From the IMG/VR virus record IMGVR_UViG_3300042875_000652, positions 1-64,000 of that record: a DNA stretch of 64,000 nt; one strand, given 5' to 3'. Shown here piece after piece: positions 17,646 to 25,785 of this stretch (positions within the stretch are counted from its first letter, which is position 1; every line of letters starts with the position of its first letter). The translations under genes were made by a program, and so were the position numbers. The stretch comes from a virus. The notes below the pieces were generated by a model. That model had not been told where the DNA came from, ran no database searches, and worked only from the letters and a program-made list of their open reading frames with translations.

Positions 17646-19100
17646 TTAAACTACTGTTGAGGTTAGGTTTGACTTGACAATATCGATTTCGATTCTGTCA
17701 CCGACGCTGCTGACACGAACGCCAACTTTTGCTTTGACCAAGCCTTCAGACAACTGCAATGTTGAGTTGAGCGAAGTATCGCACTTCACAACATAACCGT
17801 CATCAAGCTGACGACCGTTTGCGTCAAAAGCTGGGTAAAGAGCTCCGAGATTACGCATGACCGACAAAATCGATATCAATCGTGACTCAATGTTGGCGAA
17901 AATAGTGTTTCTGCCGTCGATGGAGCTAAACACAACATCTTCGATAGAGCGGTAGCACTCTGTAACAATTGTATTTACAACGTCTTGCTGAGTAATATAG
18001 CGGAAGTTATCAACGTCAGATGACAGTGAACGTGCACCGTAGATTCTAATTGTGTTTTGAATGATTCTGATTGGGTTGACGTAGTTGGCATCAAGGTCAT
18101 CACCAATTGTTTTGTTTATGTCAGCCTTCAGGCCGACTACAAATGATGCTGCCGAGATAAGACCTGCTGCAGGAAGATGTGGCCCTGTTTGGTTGTGAGC
18201 AACCGCACGCTTGCCAGCGACATATCCTACTGGCGGAACAAATCTGGTAACTCCTGGTACTCCAGTTGGAACCTCTACCCATGGGTAGTATAAGGCTGCG
18301 TGTTCTGCACCGTCTTCGGCTTGAAGCGTAAGTGCTGTTGACTTGACTGCAGATACAGCCGCATTCTCGCCTGTGAACAAGAGAGCAATTCTACTGTTTG
18401 CATTTGCATGTTCAATCAGAGCAGTTGACATTGCATCAGAAAAGTCTTCTGGGCAAACTACTGCACCAGAACCAAGGGCGTCATTGAAGAGTGCCAATTG
18501 TGTTTCATAAGTAGCTTGGACAACTTGGTTATGATAAGAGTCGCCTGCACTAAGAGAAGTCAAAGCGAGAGCGTCTGGGACGAGGCTGGTGCTGTTAACT
18601 GTTGCGTTTACGTATCTTTGGGCGATTGCGCTCAGATTTATTCTGCCCGCTGCCTGAGATGTTGTAGACACTGTTCCTGTTGAGTACTTCTGTACTCCAG
18701 AGTAATAGATGTCAATTTTAAACGTGCTTGCCGTAGGGGCCGTGACTACGACACCAACATTCGCGCTCCATGCGCCCGCTCCGTTTGCGGTAAGTGTAAG
18801 AGCAGCGGTTCCTCCGTCGTTAAGCACAAGGCTTCCTACGGTTGCAGATGCTCCAACGGCTCTGGCTACGTAAGCCCGTGTGCCGCCTTCTTCGAAAAAT
18901 GTTTCCAGGGTTGAGTGAGTGTAGGTACCGGTTAGGTAATCTCCAAACGTATCCTCGAACTCTCCCAGGTTTTGGATGAGTACAGGCTCGTCTGAAGGGC
19001 CTCTCTCTGTCAGGCCTACGACAAACAACTGTGACGACTCGCGTACTGTTGTGGTCGAAGGACCGGTTCTTACTGAAGTTGATATAACTACGCCAGGCAT
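17646..19100 (-). CDS. Contractile tail sheath protein
   Basis: 484 residues. Typical sheath landmarks are the start MPGVVISTSVRTGPSTTTVR, the LFVVGLTERGPSDEPVLIQN segment, a YVARAVG strand, and a C-terminal domain with YVNPIRIIQNTIRIYGARSL, SSDVDNFRYITQQDVVNTIV and LDDGYVVKCD. Sheath proteins polymerise around the tube and contract on infection. The ATG at 19100 follows GTGAGGTCCT, an acceptable ribosome site. The 111-bp gap upstream (19101-19211) is the largest non-coding gap in the tail operon and could hold an internal promoter for the abundant sheath and tube, but no clear -35/-10 pair is visible. Confidence 0.95.
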   Translation of the reverse strand: MPGVVISTSVRTGPSTTTVRESSQLFVVGLTERGPSDEPVLIQNLGEFEDTFGDYLTGTYTHSTLETFFEEGGTRAYVARAVGASATVGSLVLNDGGTAALTLTANGAGAWSANVGVVVTAPTASTFKIDIYYSGVQKYSTGTVSTTSQAAGRINLSAIAQRYVNATVNSTSLVPDALALTSLSAGDSYHNQVVQATYETQLALFNDALGSGAVVCPEDFSDAMSTALIEHANANSRIALLFTGENAAVSAVKSTALTLQAEDGAEHAALYYPWVEVPTGVPGVTRFVPPVGYVAGKRAVAHNQTGPHLPAAGLISAASFVVGLKADINKTIGDDLDANYVNPIRIIQNTIRIYGARSLSSDVDNFRYITQQDVVNTIVTECYRSIEDVVFSSIDGRNTIFANIESRLISILSVMRNLGALYPAFDANGRQLDDGYVVKCDTSLNSTLQLSEGLVKAKVGVRVSSVGDRIEIDIVKSNLTSTVV

Positions 19101-19211
19101 AGGACCTCACTGTTTCGCATTGGGAATCCCGTTTGTGATTGTGATTTCAATTGTACAGAGGGGTATGTATTATTCTGTGCAACTATGAATTGAACTTTAA
19201 AAATATAAAAA

Positions 19212-19820
19212 CTAATTATCAAGTGACGGCATTTCTTCTGCAGTTCCTGCGGTAACTGTTTCTATTTCTATTGAATCCACAACTCCGAGAGGCTCTCTTG
19301 TGACAACTTCGTCTATTTCGAGGATGTAGGAGATGTATGCACCAGCCATCATTCTCTCGCCTTTTAGTAGAGAGATATCTGAATATTCTTCACGAATGCT
19401 GTTTTCGCCTATTATCGCCCTAAATGAGGTTCTAGAGTCGTAGGCCTTTAGGCAGGGGTAGTCAAGAAGCGCGCTTCTAACGACAGTGGTTAGTCTGTCT
19501 CTCATTACCGTCGTTGGCTCATTGCCTTCGTCGCGGACCCAAATGTACGTTCTCATGCTGTAGGAGACCCTGTAAAGAGGGTCTGCACCATCGAAGCCTA
19601 TTCGCTCTAATCCATTCATGGCAGTCGTTACGGTGATGATTGAGGGCCATTCATCTATGGCTAGTGGTTCGTAAGCTATGTACTGACCAGGGTCTGGCAG
19701 CAAAGTGCTGTCCAGGTTCCAGCCATTTCTGTAGCGGATTAATCTTATTGGTAGGTCCTGTGTCAAGTAATCATTGACATATTTCTTTGCAAAATGAGAA
19801 CCATTCATTAAAGCCGTCAT
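19212..19820 (-). CDS. Tail terminator / tail completion protein
   Basis: 202 residues between the neck protein gene and the sheath. The central segment IAYEPLAIDEWPSIITVTTA, YRVSYSMRTYIWVRDEGNEP and AYISYILEIDEVV is of the alpha/beta type seen in tail terminators that cap the tube and sheath and connect to the head. Its start overlaps the stop of the neck gene by 4 bp (ATGA-type overlap). The call is mostly from operon order. Confidence 0.65.
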   Translation of the reverse strand: MTALMNGSHFAKKYVNDYLTQDLPIRLIRYRNGWNLDSTLLPDPGQYIAYEPLAIDEWPSIITVTTAMNGLERIGFDGADPLYRVSYSMRTYIWVRDEGNEPTTVMRDRLTTVVRSALLDYPCLKAYDSRTSFRAIIGENSIREEYSDISLLKGERMMAGAYISYILEIDEVVTREPLGVVDSIEIETVTAGTAEEMPSLDN

Positions 19821-20371
19821 ATTAATTTACTTCCCTGAACAACGTATTGGAGTGTTTTTTTATTTATGTCTCTGTCAAAATCTCGAGGAATAAAAAGTAT
19901 TTTTCTTGCTGGCATGTCTCGGGTTCCGTATTGATGAAACCTGGCTATGGGACTGTCGATAACAAAAGTCCCCTCCATCTCGGTTATTACATTTTTTGAA
20001 CTAGACGCCATATTGGCAACGCTTCTAAAAAGTTCTCCAGTTATCATCATCATCGGAGCGCCAGGATAACGTTCGGCTTTTTGAAACGCATAGTCATCAT
20101 CAAGAGGAGGCCATGCCCCCTTTAACATCGCCTTTGCAGACATCGCACCCATCGTTGTAAAGTTTTTTGAATAAGCTCTTTGTAAGTAGTCTTTTCCCCA
20201 TTGCAAAACCGGCCTCATGTCATTGGCTCTGTCTCGCATGTTTTGCAGTCTGTCTACAGTATCTTTGCCCTGCCAGTCAACGTCCGTGACTGTTACTAAA
20301 ACGTTTCTTGAGGCCACGTCGTTATACCCGAACTCGTCTATATTTCCTAATCGAACCAAGCTCGCTATCAA
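19817..20371 (-). CDS. Neck / virion morphogenesis protein (gpS-like)
   Basis: 184 residues. The motif PGAPMMMITGELFRSV followed by RFHQYGTRDMPARKILFIPR matches the gpS/HK97-gp10-like group (pattern T.G.L..S, then F.QyGT..MPARp.lg). These neck proteins join the head completion complex to the tail. The ORF start lies 50 bp inside the upstream connector gene, longer than usual for this genome, so a start slightly downstream is possible. Confidence 0.75.
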   Translation of the reverse strand: MIASLVRLGNIDEFGYNDVASRNVLVTVTDVDWQGKDTVDRLQNMRDRANDMRPVLQWGKDYLQRAYSKNFTTMGAMSAKAMLKGAWPPLDDDYAFQKAERYPGAPMMMITGELFRSVANMASSSKNVITEMEGTFVIDSPIARFHQYGTRDMPARKILFIPRDFDRDINKKTLQYVVQGSKLI

Positions 20372-20966
20372 GGAATCCAGTCACAAGAGGGCCAGTACCA
20401 CGCGTATTTAAGTCTTTTACGCCAACAACGTCGTCGTACATATTCTGCATTTCACGTGAAGCCGCTCTGATGATTAAGAGCCTAAAGATAGGTATTGATG
20501 TTCCGTCTAGGCCGGCGGTATAAGTTATTGTCACTAAATCGTCGGACCATCCGTAGTAGTAATCAATTCCATATTTTCTAGTGATGTAATCGACCTCTTC
20601 TTGGAGAACTTTTTCTGCTCCAAAAAGCGGTTTTACTTTTACTTCGTCAACCGAAACTATAGGAGTATTTTTTAGATAGACGGTTGGTGGAGGAGTGGCC
20701 CAAGTCGTTGTGTCGTTGCTTGGGCTCGAAGTATAGGAAGAGTTGTACGTGTTGTCGTTTGATGTCAAAAACGAACCCATTGGTACTCCTGTGTGATTGG
20801 AGTCAAGACGTATTTCCTCGGTAAATTCTTGGACCTCTATTGGTCGCTTAAGGAAAGCTTCCATTTCACTTTGAAGGCCAGCCAGGATTATTTCTGCAGC
20901 GTCTTCTTGGCGAGCGGACAATTTGATGTCCATATATGTCTTAATGTCGTTGACTGAGACAATCAT
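20322..20966 (-). CDS. Head-tail connector / adaptor protein
   Basis: 214 residues, first gene of the tail operon. The N-terminal helices (DIKTYMDIKLSARQEDAAEI, LQSEMEAFLKRP) and the later VDYITRKYGIDYYYGW, ITYTAGLDG, IFRLLIIRAASREMQNMYDD fit head-tail adaptor proteins of the HK97 gp6/SPP1 gp15 type, which start with a helix pair and carry a YtaG loop. It would bind under the portal ring. ATG at 20966 is preceded by CCGGGAGCCGCC, a usable ribosome site. Confidence 0.75.
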   Translation of the reverse strand: MIVSVNDIKTYMDIKLSARQEDAAEIILAGLQSEMEAFLKRPIEVQEFTEEIRLDSNHTGVPMGSFLTSNDNTYNSSYTSSPSNDTTTWATPPPTVYLKNTPIVSVDEVKVKPLFGAEKVLQEEVDYITRKYGIDYYYGWSDDLVTITYTAGLDGTSIPIFRLLIIRAASREMQNMYDDVVGVKDLNTRGTGPLVTGFLDSELGSIRKYRRVRV

Positions 20967-21011
20967 GGCGGCTCCCGGTTAAAGCGATGTTGCAAATAAA
21001 TGTTGTATCAA

Positions 21012-21020
21012 ATTCTAACA
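21012..21020 (-). promoter_or_regulatory. Possible extended -10 promoter element for the tail operon
   Basis: In the 118-bp divergent gap between the connector gene (minus) and the small gene at 21085 (plus), the minus strand reads TGTTAGAAT, an extended -10 of TGnTAnnnT form, about 46 bp before the connector ATG. No convincing -35 box is seen. The position, between divergent operons, is right for a promoter of the late tail genes. Confidence 0.3.
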
Positions 21021-21084
21021 CCTAGTAATGACCTGGCCGAACACTGGGGTTGCTCGCAAGGTGATTCCGGTGTAGATTACGGAG

Positions 21085-21387
21085 ATGAGCGATTCATCAA
21101 AATTTAATCCAACTGTTGAATTCGACAACAAAGAGATATCTGAAGCCAATATGAGCGTTTTAGATAGGGTCACTCAAGCGTTATTTGCATTATTTATGCC
21201 GGAGGGCGGAATTGAGTCTCCTGACGAAATTGACGATTTAGCAAATCAGTCTTTTGAAATGGCCACTGTAGTCATGGCAGTTGCGGGAATGAGCATTGTT
21301 GGGGAAAACATCGACGGCGATTATGTTGCACGGTTCAAGCCCTATAAGTCCTTTAGTGACTTTGCTATTAAAAACAATATTCAATAA
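21085..21387 (+). CDS. Small acidic protein, paralogue of the next gene
   Basis: 100 residues, acidic, no Cys or membrane segment. The core NMSVLDRVTQALFALFMPEG, MATVVMAVAGMSIVGENIDG, YVARFKPYKSFSDF lines up with ATVNIVDRLHQGLFYYYTEH, VATTLMAMCGLRIIGTESST, YLATFEPVESVKQF in the following gene. The two are therefore tandem paralogues, 12 bp apart. The ATG has GGAG directly in front of it (21081-21084), an unusually short spacer. These are the only plus-strand genes left of 30.7 kb, which suggests separate expression. Function unknown. Confidence 0.75.
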   Translation: MSDSSKFNPTVEFDNKEISEANMSVLDRVTQALFALFMPEGGIESPDEIDDLANQSFEMATVVMAVAGMSIVGENIDGDYVARFKPYKSFSDFAIKNNIQ

Positions 21388-21399
21388 AGAAGGATAAAT

Positions 21400-21837
21400 A
21401 TGTCAGAACAAGAAATTAAGGGCACTTTGTTTGCGGACCAAAACGCAAGAAGAGCCGCGACTGTAAACATTGTGGACAGGCTTCATCAGGGATTATTTTA
21501 CTACTACACCGAGCATGAGCCTGAAATAGAAGATGACGACATAAAAGTAGAGTTGGGCGATTACATGTGGCAGGTTGCAACTACCCTTATGGCCATGTGC
21601 GGATTAAGAATTATTGGAACAGAAAGCTCAACTGGAAGATATTTAGCCACTTTTGAACCAGTAGAGTCTGTAAAGCAATTTTTACTGGAAAAAGACTTCG
21701 GACAGGAAAATGATTATTACTATGAAGATTTTCTAGAGGATGCTGAACCGGATGCCGGACTAGGACTGCATAGTTGGAGGCTGATGGATGAGAAAGAAGT
21801 TCTAGGGGACGAAGAGGACGAGATTACAACCCTTTAG
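21400..21837 (+). CDS. Small acidic protein, paralogue of the previous gene
   Basis: 145 residues with an AAGGA ribosome site before the ATG (21389-21393). It shares the helix-rich core of the preceding protein (IVDRLHQGLFYYY, MWQVATTLMAMCGLRIIGTE, YLATFEPVESVKQFLLEKDF) and adds an acidic C-terminal tail (EDFLEDAEPDAGLG ... DEEDEITTL). Acidic tail and small size would fit a protein that binds a basic partner or mimics DNA, but no family is recognised. It ends 13 bp before the convergent gene at 21850. Confidence 0.75.
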   Translation: MSEQEIKGTLFADQNARRAATVNIVDRLHQGLFYYYTEHEPEIEDDDIKVELGDYMWQVATTLMAMCGLRIIGTESSTGRYLATFEPVESVKQFLLEKDFGQENDYYYEDFLEDAEPDAGLGLHSWRLMDEKEVLGDEEDEITTL

Positions 21838-21849
21838 AAATTTATCTTT

Positions 21850-22626
21850 TTACTTATTTTTTCCGGCTCTTTGGACTGTTGTTTTTGTTTTCGCCTGACC
21901 ACTTTTGGCTCTTGTTGCGCTCGCAGGTGTTTTGGGTCCTGAAACTTTTTTCTTACGTTGCTCTGCTCTTTGCTGAGACCTCGCCAATCGAGGACGGATA
22001 CCTATTCCTGGCTTCGTGACGGCAGAGTCTCCTCTTACTCGGTTCATCAAGTCGGAACTAGCCGCTCCCCGTGCCGTGTCTTTCTTGCCGCCTCTTGCTT
22101 TAGTAATTTGCAGCCCGTCGACTCTATCTTTAAAGTTTGACGAATTGATTCCGCCTTTCTTTATCGACCTTTTGCCTATCTCCACTCCGTTCCTGTTCAA
22201 ACGCTTGGTTGCTTTTGCTTCAAGCTCACGGAATCTCTTCGAGCGAGTACGTCCTTCGTAGTAAGTTCCTTCTGCAGGCTTCGTTCTACTGCCACGACTG
22301 TTTCTGCCAGTAGACCTGTCCAGCAACTCTTCTGCTACAGACTTCGTCATCGACGAACCGTCTCGAGAGTCTTTTGCTCGTCGACTTAATGCCTTGGAGC
22401 CACCGTATCGTGCCATCTCAGCCATTTCGCCAAGTTTACCTTTATCGAAATTTGCTTTACTGACACCAAAAACTTTATTAGCCAATTCTGCAGCATTTGC
22501 CAGGGTTGTTCGTTCTCCAGCGTTCGGTTTTTTCCCTAAACGAATGTTGGCTTGAATTTCCTTAACCTTGTCAACAAAGTAGGCCGCATCGTCGGATATG
22601 TCTGGGCCGTAACGTACTCCTGGCAT
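21850..22626 (-). CDS. Basic protein of unknown function
   Basis: 258 residues, strongly basic: Lys/Arg-rich throughout (RSKRFRELEAKATKRLNRNG, GKRSIKKGG), with a disordered tail of Lys/Thr/Ala (SGPKTPASATRAKSGQAKTK). Small Gly/Ser/Arg patches such as RYGGSKALSRRAKDSRDGSS look like virion-associated, DNA-condensing proteins. It is the last gene of the minus operon that begins at 26301, 44 bp after the ParB-like gene. No domain was recognised. A DNA-binding virion or capsid-internal role is a guess from composition. Confidence 0.6.
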   Translation of the reverse strand: MPGVRYGPDISDDAAYFVDKVKEIQANIRLGKKPNAGERTTLANAAELANKVFGVSKANFDKGKLGEMAEMARYGGSKALSRRAKDSRDGSSMTKSVAEELLDRSTGRNSRGSRTKPAEGTYYEGRTRSKRFRELEAKATKRLNRNGVEIGKRSIKKGGINSSNFKDRVDGLQITKARGGKKDTARGAASSDLMNRVRGDSAVTKPGIGIRPRLARSQQRAEQRKKKVSGPKTPASATRAKSGQAKTKTTVQRAGKNK

Positions 22627-22670
22627 AATGTTCCTTACTTAAAGTCTTTTTACAAATATACCAGAAATAT

Positions 22671-23228
22671 TTATCTGTCAGGATTGGGGGGTCTTTCGAT
22701 AGAGACCGTAGATGACTCTAGTGAGCCAGGCGGAGCCTCAATAGGAATCCATGCTCTGGCGTAATTGTGCTCTTTAATTTTTCTCACTTTATAGAGACTT
22801 CCGTCAAGCATTAGAGAGAGTTCTTCCGAACGCATGCAAAGCATGTCTTCAAAATCTGAAATACCGTATTTACCAGAACGTCTAAGTGTTCGGATTATGT
22901 CTGATGTTTTAGGAGCCAACACATGGGAGTGTCCCCTATTGAGCCGAAGGTGCATCATCATGGCGTCCATTTTGTCAACGTCGTGGTACACGACCGGTAT
23001 TTTTCCATCGCTCATAGCAAGAATTTGCGGAATATTTGTTGCCAGCAAGTATCTTTCCGAGCCGTCGATTATTTCCCCAGTGGCAAGCCTGACGTGTATC
23101 GGCTGAATGAAGCCAAACTGAGACAAGGAGGCAGAGATAACAAGCATCTCTGGACGCAGGGTGTAGGTAGCTTTCCATTCAGGAACAGAAAGCAGGGACG
23201 GTTCAACGTATTCGATTTTAATATTCAT
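22671..23228 (-). CDS. ParB/Srx-like protein (IbrB-like)
   Basis: 185 residues. A ParB/sulfiredoxin-like fold is visible at residues 22-100: LRPEMLVISASLSQFGFIQP, HVRLATGEIIDGSERYLLAT, VVYHDVDKMDAMMMHLRLNR. The D-G-S-E-R (55-59) replaces the G-x-R-R/G-N-H-R motif of classic ParB and corresponds to its nucleotide-binding loop. The start overlaps the PAPS-reductase-like gene by 11 bp, so they are co-translated. PAPS-reductase-like IbrA and ParB-like IbrB proteins form a known pair in enterobacteria and phages. The reaction is not settled. Confidence 0.78.
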   Translation of the reverse strand: MNIKIEYVEPSLLSVPEWKATYTLRPEMLVISASLSQFGFIQPIHVRLATGEIIDGSERYLLATNIPQILAMSDGKIPVVYHDVDKMDAMMMHLRLNRGHSHVLAPKTSDIIRTLRRSGKYGISDFEDMLCMRSEELSLMLDGSLYKVRKIKEHNYARAWIPIEAPPGSLESSTVSIERPPNPDR

Positions 23229-24357
23229 AGATATCTGCTCTTTCTAGTTCTAGCGCTCGCACAGCATGAGCGCGAGTTTTGGGACCCACAGGGGTCGGTG
23301 AATTAACGTCAATATCATTAAGCATTAAGTTTCTTATCAACCAGCTGACTGGATATCCATGAGGGTCACCAAGATGTTTTTTTCTAAATTTTGAAACATA
23401 AACACGAGCCTCCGTCTTTCGCCTATCACCTATCAGGTACTTGTCGATAAACGCAGACGCCCCATCAAATCCTCTTCGCGCATAACTTTCTATGAGTTTT
23501 TCTGAATCGAAATCAGCCCATAAGCGTCTTTGAGCGTCTATGTAAGGAAAGCAATCAAACAGTCTGTCATAAAATTCCGGTTCAGTAGCAACCACATCAC
23601 CTATTCTGCGAATTGCCGTAGCATGAAGTGGAATACCGACCCTCGTATTGCTCCCTGTGGTTACGGCCAGGTCGTAGTACTCGCAATACTCAGCGTCATG
23701 CTCTTCAATAATGAACTTAAATACATCATTTGTATTCCAGTCATATATTATTTTTGCAAACTTTAACGGGATTCCCTTTTTCAACTTATATGGGATATTG
23801 ATGTAGTTCTCATGAAGCTTTTGAACCACGGAGCGATAACGAACCATTGATTCACTGGCTCTAACACCAGTCAGGAAAGCTACGTTCCCCCTTTTTCCCT
23901 GCATTGTGTAATAGTCCGTCTGTTCAGGAAGAGAAACTTCATGAGTTAAACCAAAATGCTTACCACTAATAGCCCATGGAGGCATCGGCCTAACCCATCT
24001 ATCTTGTTCGAATCTTTGCTGGCTCCACAAAATAGTAGTAAGCCTATGACCCAAAAACCATATCTCTGCAGGATAAGGAAGGCAGTACCACTCCATATCC
24101 ACCCAGTCGTAGTTGCGAACCTTTTCCACGTACTTTACGACAGTGGGACTGACCATCTCTTCGTCTCGAAAGATTACCTTTACCGGACCAAGGCCTCGCT
24201 CTTCATGTATTTCTTTTGCTAGATACAGAATCGCAGTGGAGTCTTTCCCTCCAGAGAACTGTACGCAGACAGTGTCGAAAGTGTCGTAGACGTGCCGTAT
24301 TCTCTGTCTTGCAGCGTCAACGCAGGACATATCAAGAAATAGGCGCTGACGAGTCAT
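23218..24357 (-). CDS. PAPS reductase/ATP pyrophosphatase-family protein (IbrA-like)
   Basis: 379 residues. The PP-loop motif SGGKDS is at 35-40 (FSGGKDSTAILYLAK), which binds ATP and adenylates a substrate. The downstream VKVIFRDEEMVSPTVVKYVE, DWVDMEWYCLPYPAEIWFLG and a late FLTGVRASESMVRYRS (G-x-R-x-x-E-S) agree with phage and IbrA/DndC-type PAPS-reductase-like proteins. Four acidic and Arg residues of the family are present, but no 4Fe-4S Cys set is obvious, unlike DndC. A role in DNA or tRNA sulphur/nucleoside modification, or in host manipulation, is possible. ParB-like genes flank it on both sides. Start ATG at 24357 abuts the preceding stop. Confidence 0.85.
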   Translation of the reverse strand: MTRQRLFLDMSCVDAARQRIRHVYDTFDTVCVQFSGGKDSTAILYLAKEIHEERGLGPVKVIFRDEEMVSPTVVKYVEKVRNYDWVDMEWYCLPYPAEIWFLGHRLTTILWSQQRFEQDRWVRPMPPWAISGKHFGLTHEVSLPEQTDYYTMQGKRGNVAFLTGVRASESMVRYRSVVQKLHENYINIPYKLKKGIPLKFAKIIYDWNTNDVFKFIIEEHDAEYCEYYDLAVTTGSNTRVGIPLHATAIRRIGDVVATEPEFYDRLFDCFPYIDAQRRLWADFDSEKLIESYARRGFDGASAFIDKYLIGDRRKTEARVYVSKFRKKHLGDPHGYPVSWLIRNLMLNDIDVNSPTPVGPKTRAHAVRALELERADIYEY

Positions 24358-24561
24358 TTAGTATCTTGCGATTTGAGTGAGGCGTGATACCTCGGCACGA
24401 AGCTCGTTGTTCTCGCGCATCATGTTTTCGGCTACGCCTTTCCAGTACGTGGCCTCAGAGATGCGAGTATCGAGCGCCTCCAAAACTTCAGCGCACTCAG
24501 CCGGCGATACTTTTCCTTTGCCGAGAAGGTATCTGCATTTTTGTTCTATGGTCTGTTCCAT
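24358..24561 (-). CDS. Small coiled-coil protein of unknown function
   Basis: 67 residues. The C-terminal half (AENMMRENNELRAEVSRLTQ) is a short coiled coil. The N-terminus (QKCRYLLGKGKVSPAECAEV) carries two Cys. It lies tightly between the ParB-like gene (8-bp gap) and the PAPS-reductase-like gene (stop and start adjacent), so it probably belongs to the same complex or operon. Function not recognised. Confidence 0.6.
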   Translation of the reverse strand: MEQTIEQKCRYLLGKGKVSPAECAEVLEALDTRISEATYWKGVAENMMRENNELRAEVSRLTQIARY

Positions 24562-24569
24562 TGGTAATC

Positions 24570-25433
24570 CTATATTTCTATGTGTTGGTCTATGAAGTCG
24601 ATTAGTTTTTCAGCCATTGTTACGCCAGCAATAGCTGGGTCAGCCTTGAGCCATTTCATGAATTCATACCATCGTGCTTGTTGGTCTGTATTGTCAAACA
24701 CGATTGTGTACTGAACAACAGCTCTTGGTGCGGACCCAGGGGCTATTGTTGTTGAGCCCCTAATGACAGCATCGTTTTGATTCATGCCTGGCATTATGTC
24801 GATTCTTTGTTTCCCGTCTCCTGTTTGGGTTACCGAAACAACATTTCTGTCCATTTCTGGTGCGTCCTTAACTGGAACATCTTCATCAGAATCTTCATAG
24901 TCGGAAAACTTGTCAAGTCGAGAACTGAATCCGTTCCCGTAGTCGGAATTAATTACAGGGGCCATAAATCCTGCTCCGGGCTCAATAACCCGATTGTCTT
25001 CTCTGATAAAGCGTTGTTCGATTTCGGCTGTTGAGAATTCATCCCAACCCAGTCCGGTTAAAAGTTCTGGATAGAAGTCGACCATTTCTAAAACAAACTC
25101 TTCAAGAAGTTCTGGCTCGGTGTATCCGAGTTCCATTGTTCGGTTGTCAGCGATAGCAAAAGCCATAGCCCTAGTGTCATCAACGTCATACTGGACAGCG
25201 GCTATTTTGTCCCACCCAAGCAGTTTTGCTGCTTCTAGCTGATGGTTACCAGCTATTACGGTTGCTGTACCGTCCTTGTTGGGTCTTATCACTATTGGCT
25301 TAATTTGACCGAACTCGGCGTACGAAGCCATAATCGCATTAACGTCTCCTCTGCGTGGATTGTTATGAAGGGACTCTAGAAGATTTATATCAAAAGCTAG
25401 AGAAGTTAAGGATTCGTGTATTCCATTAGCCAT
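24570..25433 (-). CDS. ParB-like nuclease-domain protein
   Basis: 287 residues. The ParB N-terminal fold spans residues 13-100 with IMASYAEFGQIKPIVIRPNK, ATVIAGNHQLEAAKLLGWDK and VQYDVDDTRAMAFAIADNRT. The G-N-H-Q at 62-65 is the classical ParB box II, which binds CTP in chromosomal ParB. After this there is a Glu/Asp-rich helical stretch and a C-terminal segment (RAVVQYTIVFDNTDQQARWY, EFMKWLKADPAIAGV) with a ferredoxin-like look. Unlike plasmid ParB, there is no ParA here. Together with RuvC-like and PAPS-reductase-like genes it suggests DNA modification or genome processing rather than partition. Confidence 0.85.
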   Translation of the reverse strand: MANGIHESLTSLAFDINLLESLHNNPRRGDVNAIMASYAEFGQIKPIVIRPNKDGTATVIAGNHQLEAAKLLGWDKIAAVQYDVDDTRAMAFAIADNRTMELGYTEPELLEEFVLEMVDFYPELLTGLGWDEFSTAEIEQRFIREDNRVIEPGAGFMAPVINSDYGNGFSSRLDKFSDYEDSDEDVPVKDAPEMDRNVVSVTQTGDGKQRIDIMPGMNQNDAVIRGSTTIAPGSAPRAVVQYTIVFDNTDQQARWYEFMKWLKADPAIAGVTMAEKLIDFIDQHIEI

Positions 25434-25435
25434 GC

Positions 25436-25783
25436 TTATACCTGAGACCTTACGTTAGCGTTAAGCGTTCTTATTGCATCCATTGATGCACGAACGGAGA
25501 ACAGTTTTTCTCTTTTAGATTTAACCAGAGCCTCGGCACACTTGTATTCAAAATGCTCTTGGTCTAATTTGTAATCAGCCCATGCTTCGCGCTCTTTGAT
25601 TGAACCCTTAGCTGACAGGTATTCTCGTGCCCAGTTAGCTTTGTAAAAAGCTTCCTTTTTGGCCATGTCCATGGACAGAGATTCAAACTGTTCTGTTTCC
25701 TCTTCCAAAGAGTCCATTAAACGAATCAATTCTTGTTCAATGTCAACTTGGCTTATTGGGGAATTTCTCATATTTTTATTCAC
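25436..25783 (-). CDS. Helical protein of unknown function
   Basis: 115 residues, predicted mostly helical and charged: EQELIRLMDSLEEETEQFES, ANWAREYLSAKGSIKEREAW, EHFEYKCAEALVKSKREKLF. Small helical proteins of this kind often accompany phage recombination or packaging genes. It is 2 bp before ParB and 2 bp after the RuvC-like gene, so it is in the operon. No family assigned. Confidence 0.65.
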   Translation of the reverse strand: MNKNMRNSPISQVDIEQELIRLMDSLEEETEQFESLSMDMAKKEAFYKANWAREYLSAKGSIKEREAWADYKLDQEHFEYKCAEALVKSKREKLFSVRASMDAIRTLNANVRSQV

Positions 25784-25785
25784 AC

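Noticed and set aside
19101-19211. Clear promoter before the sheath gene
   Set aside because: TTGCAC and TACAAT occur on the minus strand, but their spacing (about 20-21 bp) is too long to call.
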